NCBI RefSeq assembly: GCF_965204935.1
Contig: NZ_CBDBFO010000002.1
Length of the DNA: 64,000 bases
Origin: Hoeflea_A sp965204935
Lineage (GTDB): Bacteria; Pseudomonadota; Alphaproteobacteria; Rhizobiales; Rhizobiaceae
Strand: one strand, 5' to 3'
Every line of letters begins with the position of its first letter. The first letter of the stretch is position 1. The notes beneath the pieces were generated by a model, which had not been told where the DNA came from, searched no databases, and worked only from the letters and a program-made list of their open reading frames with translations. The translations under genes and the position numbers were made by a program. This document shows positions 9,170 to 17,488 of this stretch, in pieces.

Positions 9170-10456
9170 TCAAGGCCGCTCCGCTTCGATCGCTGTTGAA
9201 AGCGGATCCGAAGAGGAATCGACGCGGGCCAGATAGGCCTGATCGATCTCCGGTAGCGGCTGGTTCCTGATCGCCGCCTCGAAGGCCTTGAGGCGCTTGT
9301 AGATCGACATCAGCTCGACGATCGTCGTCCAGGAATTCACAAGATACTGGAAGGAATTCGAGACCTGGGCGAAGGCCGTCAGGATCTGCTGGATGAGGCC
9401 GAGGGTGATCTTTCCGGCGGCGATTGTCGGTATGAGGATGAAATAGGCGAAGATGTTGTCCGCCTGAAGATAGAAGCCACGGGCAATGTTGAAATACATG
9501 TAGTGGAAGTACAGGCGGAAATAGTTCCTGCGGACATTGTTGAAGAGTTCGGCGACGGTCGGCGGCTGCGCCCTGTTCTCGTCGTCCTCGCCATAGACCA
9601 GTTCCTTGCGGTAGGCCGCCTCGACCCGCTGGTTCTTGAACTCCAGGCCGGGCAGTTTGATCCCGACAACGGACAACAGAACGGTTCCGAAGAGCGACCA
9701 GAAGATCGCCGCGGTGAAAAGCGGTGACGGGATTTCACCGATGATCGGAAGTTCGCTGACATAACCCGAGAGGCTCCACAGCACCGGAAGGAACGCGAAA
9801 AGCGTCATGACGGAATCGACCATGCTGACACCGAGGCCCTCCATGATGCCGGCGAAGCGCATCGTGTCTTCCTGGACGCGCTGCGAGGCACCCTCGATGT
9901 GCCGGACCTCTTTCCATCGCGACATGTAATAGTCGTTCATGGCGGTCCGCCAGCGGAAGATATAGTGGCTGACGAGAAACCTTGTGGCGACAAAAACGGC
10001 CATGGCCATGAAGGCGATGTAACCGAAGATCATGATAAGACTGTAGAGGTCGCCGGATGTCACCGTGCCCTCGCCCTCCAGCGCCGATTGCACGGAATCG
10101 AAGAACGGTCTGCGCCAATTGTTGAGCGCCACGGAAACCTGGACTGAAAAATAGGTGGAGAAGAGGATCAGTGCCGAGCCGAGCACGGACCAGATGAACC
10201 ACGGATGCGGCGAATAGCGATACCAGAACAGTGCAAAGATGGCGACGACAACGGCATAGTAGACATAGAACCACAGGAAGCTCTGCGTATAGAAATAGCG
10301 GATGCCGACCACCTCCCCGTCATCCGGTGCGAATTCAAACCCCAGCGCGGTACCGATCCCGGATCCGTACATGTACCAGACGAAAGCCGACAACAGCGAC
10401 CAGGCGACCGCTGAAAGAAAGAATATTTTCGGCTGAGGGAAAAAGGATTTGAACAC
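9170..10456 (-). CDS. bacA: SbmA/BacA family peptide transporter
   Basis: A 428-residue inner-membrane protein of the SbmA/BacA family, proton-driven importers of antimicrobial peptides. In rhizobia these are needed for surviving host NCR peptides and for very-long-chain lipid A. Family-typical stretches include FFPQPKIFFLSAVAWSLLSA, SVALNNWRRPFFDSVQSAL, RWRTAMNDYYMSRW, HIEGASQRVQEDTMRFA and FNNVRRNYFRLYFHYMYFN. It has about eight hydrophobic segments and normal length. Which substrate it takes cannot be told from sequence. It lies alone, end to end with the deacetylase remnant. Confidence 0.92.
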   Translation of the reverse strand: MFKSFFPQPKIFFLSAVAWSLLSAFVWYMYGSGIGTALGFEFAPDDGEVVGIRYFYTQSFLWFYVYYAVVVAIFALFWYRYSPHPWFIWSVLGSALILFSTYFSVQVSVALNNWRRPFFDSVQSALEGEGTVTSGDLYSLIMIFGYIAFMAMAVFVATRFLVSHYIFRWRTAMNDYYMSRWKEVRHIEGASQRVQEDTMRFAGIMEGLGVSMVDSVMTLFAFLPVLWSLSGYVSELPIIGEIPSPLFTAAIFWSLFGTVLLSVVGIKLPGLEFKNQRVEAAYRKELVYGEDDENRAQPPTVAELFNNVRRNYFRLYFHYMYFNIARGFYLQADNIFAYFILIPTIAAGKITLGLIQQILTAFAQVSNSFQYLVNSWTTIVELMSIYKRLKAFEAAIRNQPLPEIDQAYLARVDSSSDPLSTAIEAERP

Positions 10457-10571
10457 GGCAAGTCTCTTCCGGTTTGCTGCTTGTTATTCTGGCGGCATCA
10501 AGAATTCTGTCCGCCCTTTAACGCATTTCACCTGGGACGAATACCTATGGCTGATTGCTGGGCTTTGCATA

Positions 10572-11783
10572 TCACAATTGTGTTCCCGGCGCGTGTGAAG
10601 CGGCCAAGGCCGCCAGGGCAGCCGCCACAATGAGTGCTGCAGCCGCGACGAGGCTGCCCGACGTGTAGTTGCCGGACAGATCCGCGAGATATCCCGCAAT
10701 GATCGGGCCGATGATCTGACCGGTGCCGAAACAGGCGGTCATGATGGCCAGCGCGCGCCGCGGAGACTGGCCGGCAAGGAACCTTCCCGCCTGCAGGCCG
10801 AAGGCCGTGATGGCAACGAATGTGGCGCCGAGCAACATCCCGCCGACAAACGGCCCGAACGGCAACGGCACCAGAACGCTGACCGCCACGCCGACCGCCT
10901 CGACGATACAGCCGACCGAAAAAGCCGCAAAAAGACTGAAACGCCGGCGAAACGGCGCCCAGGCGAAAAGCGACACAGCGGCAGCGGCGCCCGTCGCCAT
11001 CCAGACCCAGCCCTCCAGCGGCGATTGTCCCACATCGCCGCGAACGATGGCGACGAGGAACGTCGCCGTGACGATGTAGCCGATGCCGAAAAGGCCATAG
11101 GCGAGCGACAACAGCACCAGGGGCCTGTTCCACACAAGCGGTGGCTCCCGTTTTCCGTTCGCCGAGCGGACGGGTTCGGAGCGGATAATGGTGGCCGCAA
11201 ACAGCGTACCGAGCAGCGCAAGCGCCGCCGAAGCGTACCAGCCCGTTTGCCACGGCGCGTCCAGCCGCAGAAGAACGAGAAGCAGCACCGCCGAAATGAT
11301 CATGCCAATTCCGACACCGCTGAAATGGACCGCCTGCAGGTCATGGCGGTCCGCCCTATCGAAATGACTGAATACGATGGTTGTCACAAAGATCATTCCA
11401 AAGGCGCTGGCAATGCCTGCCACGAAACGTATGGCGGACGCCGCCAACACGCCGTCTGCAAACGGGACGGCGGCAAGCAAAAGCGTGGTTGCGATCAGGC
11501 CTGAAATGAAAACCAGGCGTTCAATACCGGCCGCCCAGCCATAGGCCGCGAGGATCGCGCCCAGCAGGTAACCGACATAATTGGCCGAGGCGATGAGCCC
11601 CGCATCGGTGGCATTGAGCGCGAGCCCCTGCATGAGATCCGGCAGTAGCGGCGTATAGACAAAACGCCCCAGCCCCATGGCAACGGCCATGGTGACCAGC
11701 CCACCGGCGGCGAGCCGAACGACCGACGACTTTTCCTGGAATCCGGCGGGAATAGCCTCCGCCTTGCGGGTGCCGCGAAACAT
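10572..11783 (-). CDS. YbfB/YjiJ family MFS transporter
   Basis: A 403-residue major facilitator with 12 predicted helices in two halves. The family signature is in helix 1-2: AMGLGRFVYTPLLPDLMQGL followed by NYVGYLLGAILAA. Substrates of the family are unknown; they are presumed exporters. It is divergent from the ArsR-type gene, with a shared 150-bp intergenic region, so the repressor may act on both genes. That link is inferred from arrangement only. Confidence 0.85.
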   Translation of the reverse strand: MFRGTRKAEAIPAGFQEKSSVVRLAAGGLVTMAVAMGLGRFVYTPLLPDLMQGLALNATDAGLIASANYVGYLLGAILAAYGWAAGIERLVFISGLIATTLLLAAVPFADGVLAASAIRFVAGIASAFGMIFVTTIVFSHFDRADRHDLQAVHFSGVGIGMIISAVLLLVLLRLDAPWQTGWYASAALALLGTLFAATIIRSEPVRSANGKREPPLVWNRPLVLLSLAYGLFGIGYIVTATFLVAIVRGDVGQSPLEGWVWMATGAAAAVSLFAWAPFRRRFSLFAAFSVGCIVEAVGVAVSVLVPLPFGPFVGGMLLGATFVAITAFGLQAGRFLAGQSPRRALAIMTACFGTGQIIGPIIAGYLADLSGNYTSGSLVAAAALIVAAALAALAASHAPGTQL

Positions 11784-11880
11784 TTGCGAGCTATGGCATT
11801 CCGTCGCGTTGCGCGCAAGGCCGGTATTGCCTATCGGCTATAAAGGAAGGAGAGCGTTCCGGGGTTCAGCTCACAGCCGC

Positions 11881-11919
11881 TTGACATCTCCAATAATTAA
11901 CCTTATTGTTATTTAACAA
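11881..11919 (+). promoter_or_regulatory. promoter with overlapping palindrome upstream of the ArsR-type gene
   Basis: TTGACA at 11881-11886 and TATTGT at 11904-11909 are separated by 17 bases, a good sigma-70-type promoter. The inverted repeat TTGTTA-TT-TAACAA (11906-11919) overlaps the -10 element. AGAGG at 11921-11925 lies 6 bases before the ATG at 11932. ArsR proteins usually repress by binding such palindromes at their own promoter, so autoregulation is the natural reading. Confidence 0.6.
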
Positions 11920-11931
11920 AAGAGGTAAATA

Positions 11932-12692
11932 ATGAACGTCCAGACGATATTCTCGGCCCTTTCCGATCCGACTCGGTTCGCCATTGTCGAACAGCTGCTT
12001 GAGAAGGGCGACCAGACGGCAGGTTCGCTTGCCGAACCGTTCAACATCTCCAAACCGGCCATCTCCCGACATCTGAAGGTGCTTGAGGAAGCCGGAGTCA
12101 TCGAACGCCGCGTCGACCGGCAATTCCGGTCCTTCCGCGTGCGTCCCCAAAGCATGCGCAGCCTTGATGACTGGATCGGACGTTACCGCCGCTTCTGGCA
12201 GACGTCTTTCGACCGGCTTGAGAAAGTTCTGCAGGACAAAGAGGAAAAGGAAAAGAAAGATGACGATCAGGTGCTTTACATCGAGCGCACCATCGCCGCG
12301 CCGCCCGAAAAAGTCTTCGATGCCTGGGTAAATCCCGACATGCTCGTGCAGTGGTGGGGCCCTGAGGGCATGAGCATTCCCCAGCACAAGCTGGATGTCC
12401 GGGTCGGCGGCGTATGGGAGACCACCATGCGCAACGCGGAAGGCGGCGAAGTGTTCGTTTCGGGCATCTACAAGGCCATCGAACGCCCCAACCGGCTTGT
12501 CCTGACCTGGGCCTGGCAGCAGCCCGATGGCTCGCGCGGCGAGGAAACCGAAATCACGGTGACGTTCGAATCCGTCGAGGCGGTACAAAGATGAAACTCG
12601 ACCAGCGCGCCTTCGCCGAGGTTGGCAACCGCGACAACCACCGTATGGGCTGGGAATCGAGCTTCAACTGTCTCGACAAGCTGTTTGAATAG
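11932..12692 (+). pseudogene. ArsR-type HTH fused to SRPBCC (AHSA1-like) domain, frameshifted near the end
   Basis: Residues 1-95 are a winged-helix ArsR domain (IFSALSDPTRFAIVEQLLEK, KPAISRHLKVLEEAGVIERR). From about residue 115 an AHSA1/SRPBCC domain follows (IERTIAAPPEKVFDAWVNPD, WWGPEGMSIP). The frame stops at 12594 after FESVEAVQR, but the next frame continues with the expected family ending TKMKLDQRAFAEVGNRDN then MGWESSFNCLDKLFE to 12692. A single missing G around 12577-12582 (GAGGCGG where GAGGGCGG would restore the frame) explains this. The truncated protein keeps its DNA-binding domain and may still repress. It probably forms an operon with the DUF899 gene 11 bases downstream. A sequencing error is the main alternative. 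Confidence 0.85.
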
Positions 12693-12703
12693 GGAGAAGA
12701 GCC

Positions 12704-13414
12704 ATGCAGGATCATGCCGTCGTTTCTCGCGAAGAATGGTTGAAAGCGCGTGTTGCGCTGCTCGAGCGCGAGAAGGCCTTTAACCGCGAACGCGATTCAC
12801 TGAGCCGGGAGCGGCAATCGCTGCCGTGGGTCGAGATCACCAAGGAATATATGTTCGACACGGATGCGGGCAGGAAATCACTGAGCGAGCTGTTCGGCGA
12901 TCGCAGCCAGCTTGTCGTCTATCACTTCATGTATGGCCCGGACTGGGAAGCCGGCTGCAAAAGCTGCTCCTTCCTTGCCGACAGCTTCGATCGAAGCGTT
13001 GTCCACCTGGCGGCGCGGGATGTTGCACTCGTCGCCGCGTCCAGGGCGCCGCTGGAGACGCTCAACGCCTTCAAGAAGCGCATGGGCTGGGGTTTCGACT
13101 GGGTCTCGTCGCTGGGCAGTGACTTCAACTATGATTTTGAGGTGTCCTTCACCGACGAAGCACGTGAAAACGGCACCATCCGCTACAATTACCGCCCGAG
13201 CGAATTTCCAGCGGACGAAGCACCCGGTGCCAGCGTCTTCTACAAGGACGCGGATGGAAGGATCTTCCACACCTATTCGACCTTTGCGCGCGGTCTCGAC
13301 ATGCTGATTGCCTGCTACCATATTCTCGATCTTGTCCCCAAGGGGCGCGACGAGGCGGATCTGCCCTACACGATGGACTGGATCCGGCTACGGGACGAAT
13401 ACGGAAAGGCATAG
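12704..13414 (+). CDS. DUF899 family thioredoxin-like protein
   Basis: A 236-residue DUF899 member. The charged helical N-terminus (EREKAFNRERDSLSRERQSL, then WVEITKEYMF) and the thioredoxin-like core with YHFMYGPDWEAGCKSCSFLA, GWGFDWVSS and YSTFARGLDML are diagnostic. The GCKSCS segment holds a CxxC, but a redox role is not established for the family. DUF899 genes often sit beside ArsR/SRPBCC genes, as here, suggesting a shared detoxification role. The start has GGGAGAAG about 6 bases upstream. Confidence 0.85.
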   Translation: MQDHAVVSREEWLKARVALLEREKAFNRERDSLSRERQSLPWVEITKEYMFDTDAGRKSLSELFGDRSQLVVYHFMYGPDWEAGCKSCSFLADSFDRSVVHLAARDVALVAASRAPLETLNAFKKRMGWGFDWVSSLGSDFNYDFEVSFTDEARENGTIRYNYRPSEFPADEAPGASVFYKDADGRIFHTYSTFARGLDMLIACYHILDLVPKGRDEADLPYTMDWIRLRDEYGKA

Positions 13415-13438
13415 GCAACAGGGCTGCCCTTATCCGCG

Positions 13439-13470
13439 AACAGGCTGCGATGCGGCCTGTTTTCGTTTTT
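13439..13470 (+). terminator. intrinsic terminator after the DUF899 gene
   Basis: AACAGGC (13439-13445) pairs with GCCTGTT (13455-13461) across a 9-base loop and is followed by TTCGTTTTT. It lies 24 bases after the DUF899 stop and also faces the end of the convergent histidine kinase gene. Confidence 0.7.
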
Positions 13471-13507
13471 GCAGGACCTGCAAATTCGCATTGCCCCAGT
13501 CAATCCT

Positions 13508-14779
13508 TCATTGCTTTCGCGCATGACGGGGCAAGCGGACCCGGATCGCCGATTTCGCCTCCACGCGCGGCACAATCTCGACAGAACCGCCATGGCCCCG
13601 CGCGATCTGCTCGACCAGCGGCAGGCCAAGACCATATCCCTCGACATTCTGCCGGTCAGATCCGCGGTAAAACGGCTGGAGCACCTTTTCCCGGTCTTTT
13701 TCTGCGATGCCATCCCCGCAGTCGCGAACCGTCAGCGTTACCGTGTCCTCGTCTGCACTGATCTCGACGAAGACTGGCGGAACGCCATGTTTCTGGGCAT
13801 TTTCCAGAAGGTTCGCCAGCAGCCGGTGAAGAAGGCGCGGATCGCCGCTGATTTCCGGCGCCGAGCCGGACAGGCGGCAATCGTCATAGCGGGCACATTC
13901 CTCCGCCGCCAGAGCGACAAGATCCACCGATTGGTTCAGATTGATATTGGCACCCGCATCCAGCCGGCTCATCAGCAGAATCTCGTCGATCAGATTGTCG
14001 AGCTCGGCAATGTCCTGCTGCAGCGCCCTTCTGCGCTTCGGATCCTGCTCACCCTTTGTCATCTCCAGGCCAAGCCTGATACGCGACAGCGGCGTACGCA
14101 GTTCATGTGATGCATTTGCAAGCAGCAGGCGATGCGCGCCGACGAGCTTCTCGATCTTCTCCGCCGCTTCGTTGAAACTTTGCGCCAGCTTCGCCACCTC
14201 GTCGCGGCCGCGCACCTCGACCCGCGCGCTTAGTTCACCCGCGCCGATGCGTTCGACACCGCGCTGTAGGATTTCCAGGCGTTTTGTCAGGCGGCGCACC
14301 AGCGGAAAGGCCGCAAGGCCGACGCATACCGCAACAAGCAAAAGCGCCAGAAGCAGATCGCGCAGTGGCTCGAACGGGCCGTCTTCGGGCGGGGCAGCGA
14401 CAACGGACCGCCCGTCGGGCAGTTGCAGCGAAAAGGCCGGCCCTTCCGATGTCCGTCGCCATCCGCTGCGCTTGTTGTGCCGTGCACGCAGGATTTTCGG
14501 CTCGCCATAGGCGGCGATCAAAGCGCCTTCACGGTCGAAAAGGCTTATGTCGAGATCAAGTTCCCGGCCCAGCGAATTTACCGCGGCCTGCTGTGCGCCA
14601 ATCGGCGCATCGGCGGCCGGCAACGCAAGCGCGACAAAGCGGCCCGCCACATCGAGTATGCGCCGATCTTCACCATCGCGCCCGAAGGCGTTCCACAAGA
14701 TGCCCGACAGGATCGCGACGAGCACAAGGCTGGCGATCAGCGTCAGATAGATCTGGAGATAAAGGCGGCGTCTCAACAT
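13508..14779 (-). CDS. sensor histidine kinase, CpxA-like
   Basis: A 423-residue membrane kinase. It has a first transmembrane helix (LQIYLTLIASLVLVAILSGI), a periplasmic domain of about 130 residues, a second helix (LLLALLLVAVCVGLAAFPLV), HAMP, the H box LLANASHELRTPLSRIRLGL with the phosphorylated His, the N box LLANLLENAQKHG, and G boxes DCGDGIAEKD and GYGLGLPLV. The start at 14779 lies 2 bases after the response regulator stop; longer frames upstream run over that gene. Together with the neighbouring CpxP/Spy-like genes, the pair looks like an envelope-stress system. The periplasmic domain is only loosely like E. coli CpxA, so the name is by analogy. Confidence 0.92.
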   Translation of the reverse strand: MLRRRLYLQIYLTLIASLVLVAILSGILWNAFGRDGEDRRILDVAGRFVALALPAADAPIGAQQAAVNSLGRELDLDISLFDREGALIAAYGEPKILRARHNKRSGWRRTSEGPAFSLQLPDGRSVVAAPPEDGPFEPLRDLLLALLLVAVCVGLAAFPLVRRLTKRLEILQRGVERIGAGELSARVEVRGRDEVAKLAQSFNEAAEKIEKLVGAHRLLLANASHELRTPLSRIRLGLEMTKGEQDPKRRRALQQDIAELDNLIDEILLMSRLDAGANINLNQSVDLVALAAEECARYDDCRLSGSAPEISGDPRLLHRLLANLLENAQKHGVPPVFVEISADEDTVTLTVRDCGDGIAEKDREKVLQPFYRGSDRQNVEGYGLGLPLVEQIARGHGGSVEIVPRVEAKSAIRVRLPRHARKQ

Positions 14780-14781
14780 GA

Positions 14782-15468
14782 TCAGTCCTGCGAGCGGGCA
14801 AAGACGTAGCCCGCCCCCCTGACTGTGATCAGGCGCCGCGGCTTGTTCGGATCTTCCTCGATCTCGGCGCGGATGCGCGATACATGCACGTCGATCGAGC
14901 GGTCGAAGGCGGCCAGGTCCTCGCCCTTCAGTGCATTCATGATGTAATCGCGGCTGAGCACGCGGCCGGCGCTTTCGGCCATGATCTGCAGCAGCTTGAA
15001 CTGGTGCGGCGTCAGCGTGCACACCCGCCCGTCGACCCGGGCCTCCATCGCGTGCGGGTCGATCTCGAGGCTGCCGAACCGCAGGACCTCCAGCAATTCA
15101 TCACCCCGTCCGCGGCGCAATATGGCGCGCAGGCGGGCGAGCAGCTCCCTTGGTTCGAAGGGCTTTGGAAGATAATCATCGGCGCCCAGCTCAAGCCCGA
15201 CAATGCGGTCCATCGGCTCGCCCTTGGCGGTCAACATCAGGATCGGCACCCGGTCGTTTGCCCGCAGGGTCCGACATACCTCCAATCCGTCCGTGTCCGG
15301 CAACATCAGGTCAAGAAGGACGGCGTCAAATCCCCGCTGGCGCTGCAGGGCGAGACCTTCCGCTCCCGTGGCGGCGATGGTCACGGCAAAATCGGACTCG
15401 CCGAGATAGTCCTTGACCATCTCGGCGAGCCGCGCATCGTCTTCAATGAGAAGTATCTGTTGAGTCAT
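14782..15468 (-). CDS. OmpR/CpxR-like response regulator
   Basis: A 228-residue OmpR-family regulator. The receiver domain has IEDDARLAEMV at the N-terminus, the phospho-acceptor Asp in VLLDLMLPDTDG, and Lys in DDYLPKPFEPRELLARLRA. The winged-helix output domain contains LTPHQFKLLQIMAESAGRVL, SIDVHVSRIRAEIEEDPNKP and ITVRGAGYVF. It is followed immediately by its kinase and preceded 27 bases upstream by a CpxP-like gene, so these form one operon. Its probable target is the GTAAA-N5-GTAAA repeat found upstream of both CpxP/Spy-like genes, which matches the CpxR box of enterobacteria exactly. Confidence 0.93.
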   Translation of the reverse strand: MTQQILLIEDDARLAEMVKDYLGESDFAVTIAATGAEGLALQRQRGFDAVLLDLMLPDTDGLEVCRTLRANDRVPILMLTAKGEPMDRIVGLELGADDYLPKPFEPRELLARLRAILRRGRGDELLEVLRFGSLEIDPHAMEARVDGRVCTLTPHQFKLLQIMAESAGRVLSRDYIMNALKGEDLAAFDRSIDVHVSRIRAEIEEDPNKPRRLITVRGAGYVFARSQD

Positions 15469-15495
15469 TCAAACTCTTTGTCGAGCAGGCCGGCC

Positions 15496-16098
15496 TCAGT
15501 GGCGCCACCTGCCGCGCATCGACTGGAACTGCTCCAGCCGTTCCCGGATCGTATCGCGCTGTTCTTCGGTCAGCACCATGGACACGTCGGTAACAACGTT
15601 CACCCATTCTTTGCTGATCTCATCGGCCTCCGCAAGTTTTTCGGCGCGCAGTTCCTCTATCGCTGCACGGTCGACCACTGGCGATGTCAGAAGTTCGGCG
15701 AACTCCTGGCCGGTTCCGCGCATCTCGCCCCGCAGGGTTTTCATGTTGATCACCGCCGGCAGGACAAGCGATATGATCTGCTCCTGCTGTTGTTCCGTGG
15801 CGTCGATCTCGATCGCCAGATGCTTCACCGCCCGGGTGATGTGCTTTTCGATTTCCGTGTTCGACATTTCCGAGAAGTCCGGTCCGCGGCGGCGGTGCCC
15901 GCCCCAGGCCGCCTTGGTGAATTCGGCACCGCCGTCCGCGGTCAGCATGCGGACATGCTGGTAGGTTTTGCTGTCGGCAACGGCCTGCACGGTGAAGATG
16001 CCCCCGGCCGTGATTCCGGCACCGGCAATCAGCGCGATGGCCAGGCGGTTGCCCTTTTTGAAGAGGCCGGAATTCGGGTTCTGCTGATCATTCGACAT
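15496..16098 (-). CDS. CpxP/Spy-like periplasmic protein
   Basis: A 200-residue protein. A short polar N-terminus is followed by a hydrophobic segment (LAIALIAGAGITAGGIFTVQ), then a helical periplasmic domain with an LTxxQ-type repeat: IDATEQQQEQIISLV and later VLTEEQRDTIRERLEQF. This is the Spy/CpxP chaperone fold class, which binds misfolded proteins and can damp the sensor kinase. The ATG at 16098 is preceded by AAGGAGCAAGCC. Three genes (this one, regulator, kinase) are tightly spaced, and a GTAAA-N5-GTAAA box lies 93 bp upstream. A histidine- and arginine-rich patch (WGGHRRRGPDF) might bind metal; that is speculative. Confidence 0.8.
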   Translation of the reverse strand: MSNDQQNPNSGLFKKGNRLAIALIAGAGITAGGIFTVQAVADSKTYQHVRMLTADGGAEFTKAAWGGHRRRGPDFSEMSNTEIEKHITRAVKHLAIEIDATEQQQEQIISLVLPAVINMKTLRGEMRGTGQEFAELLTSPVVDRAAIEELRAEKLAEADEISKEWVNVVTDVSMVLTEEQRDTIRERLEQFQSMRGRWRH

Positions 16099-16190
16099 GG
16101 CTTGCTCCTTTGCTGTCGTCGCCACGGAAGCCTTGGCCCGGGGCTGCAATCTCATCTGGTGCGCCGACGTTTCGGGCGCTTTTCCGCAAG

Positions 16191-16205
16191 GTAAAGAAAT
16201 GTAAA
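16191..16205. promoter_or_regulatory. CpxR-type box (GTAAA-N5-GTAAA) upstream of the CpxP-like gene
   Basis: GTAAA at 16191-16195 and 16201-16205 with a 5-base spacer GAAAT gives the exact enterobacterial CpxR consensus. It lies 93 bp upstream of the ATG at 16098. Its flanks resemble those of the second copy at 16771. Confidence 0.7.
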
Positions 16206-16230
16206 TCCACGCTGGTCCAGGAAGTTCCGG

Positions 16231-16671
16231 TCAATTCGAATTCGTCATGCGCGCCCGGATCGCCTCACGCTGCTGTTTCTGCAACTTCCTGAACGTGTCC
16301 ATCTGGGTCGGGGACAGGACAGCCGCGAGCTGCTGATCAAGCGACGTGCGGTTCTTTTCCATATCGCCGCGAATGGCCATCATCTTGCGCAGTGGCGGCC
16401 GCTTTCCCGACGCCGGGTCCACCCCGTGCTTCTCGAGGATCGCCTTGGTTGCCTGACCATATTGCTGGAGGATCGGGATGACCGCCTGGCGCTGGTCGTC
16501 GGTGAGGTCCAATTCATCGGCCATGGCTCTGATCTGTTCCGCCGCCGCGACCCTGTCAGGAACCGCGCTGTCCTGTGCCGGTGCGGCAGTCGCATAAAGC
16601 ACGAGCAGGAACAGATAGAACCCGCCAAGGAAAATCAGTTTGATGGCGTTGAAGGTCAGTTTGCGGCTCAT
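16231..16671 (-). CDS. second Spy/CpxP-like periplasmic protein
   Basis: A 146-residue exported protein. The signal segment is IKLIFLGGFYLFLLVLYATA with likely cleavage after APA-QDS. The mature part is helical with ELDLTDDQRQAVIPILQQYG and VLSPTQMDTFRKLQKQQREA, the two LTxxQ-type motifs of the Spy/CpxP family. It lies 132 bp upstream of the other CpxP-like gene on the same strand and has its own promoter region with a second CpxR-type box, so both paralogues are probably induced together by the neighbouring two-component system. Confidence 0.8.
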   Translation of the reverse strand: MSRKLTFNAIKLIFLGGFYLFLLVLYATAAPAQDSAVPDRVAAAEQIRAMADELDLTDDQRQAVIPILQQYGQATKAILEKHGVDPASGKRPPLRKMMAIRGDMEKNRTSLDQQLAAVLSPTQMDTFRKLQKQQREAIRARMTNSN

Positions 16672-16770
16672 GATTGGCTCCTGTCGCGGATGCCGGCGTG
16701 TCGCCGGCGCCAGTTCATTTATCTGCGCAACAGTGGTACAGGGCCGCCGTTTCCGGCGTTTTTCGTCAAT

Positions 16771-16785
16771 GTAAAGTAATGTAAA
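16771..16785. promoter_or_regulatory. CpxR-type box (GTAAA-N5-GTAAA) upstream of the Spy-like gene
   Basis: GTAAA at 16771-16775 and 16781-16785 with spacer GTAAT, 100 bp upstream of the ATG at 16671. The preceding bases CGTTTCCGGCGTTTTTCG resemble CGTTTCGGGCGCTTTTCC before the box at 16191, so the two promoters look duplicated. Confidence 0.7.
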
Positions 16786-16807
16786 GCCGGATCGCTGCGC
16801 GGTGCGG

Positions 16808-17488
16808 TCAATCCGCGACCGCCGTGTATTCCGGCGAACCGTCCCAGATCAGCTTCCAGCGCGCACCGGGACGAACGTTCTGGACCAGATGCGGATGGAA
16901 AGCCACAAGGCAAATCCCGCCCTTTCGCCGCGCCGATGGATAGATGATGCCGCGGCCGCCATTTTCGCGCAGCGCAGCGGCGAAGGCCTGCCCTTCCGGG
17001 TAGGCGATGGCGGGATCTTCGTCCAGATAGGCGGGGCGCTCCGCCAGGTCCCGCACATCGGTGAAATCTCCGATGAAGGCAGCAAGCAGGCCCTGATAGA
17101 CCGTCTCTTCCTCGAGGCAGCCGATCGCAAGGAGTTCCCGTGTCTTGTGAAACGCCACCTCGTCGATGGCCGTCAGATCATCGAATGCGCAATACCAGGC
17201 TCCGCGGCTGCCGTCGTTGAACCGGTTGCCCCCGGTTCGTGTGTAGGCGAACGCAGCGTTGATGTAGGACTGCCCCTAGACATTGAATGCCAACTCGCGC
17301 GGGTCGAGCGCCGGCAGCCCGGTGCTCTGCGCCTTCAGGCGCCGGTTGGTAAGGCCCTCGATATCGGCGAGAATTGCCAGTTCCTCATCATCGTCGACCA
17401 GCGGTGCCAAAACCGGCGGCTTGTAATAGGCGGTGGAAACAAGACGTATCGTAGCTTGCTGACAGATCGTGGTCAGCGGCGGCGTCAC
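16808..17488 (-). pseudogene. RES-domain toxin with in-frame amber stop
   Basis: A RES-domain gene starts at a GTG (17488) overlapping the antitoxin stop as GTGA. It reads TTICQQATIRLVSTAYYKPP to ELAFNV, then TAG at 17278-17276. The same frame continues without further stops as GQSYINAAFAYTRTGGNRFN, DGSRGAWYCAFDDLTAIDEV and on to the normal C-terminus at 16808. RES toxins (ParT/Res/MbcT) degrade NAD or ADP-ribosylate targets. One TGG to TAG change would explain the stop. The 70-residue N-terminal fragment cannot hold the active site, and a 116-residue fragment from 17158 would lack the core strands. The toxin is therefore probably inactive, unless an amber suppressor exists. Confidence 0.85.

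Noticed and set aside
16808..17488. TAG in the RES toxin as recoded pyrrolysine or another amino acid
   Set aside because: No pylT-like gene, no downstream element and no precedent in this family; simple nonsense mutation is more likely.
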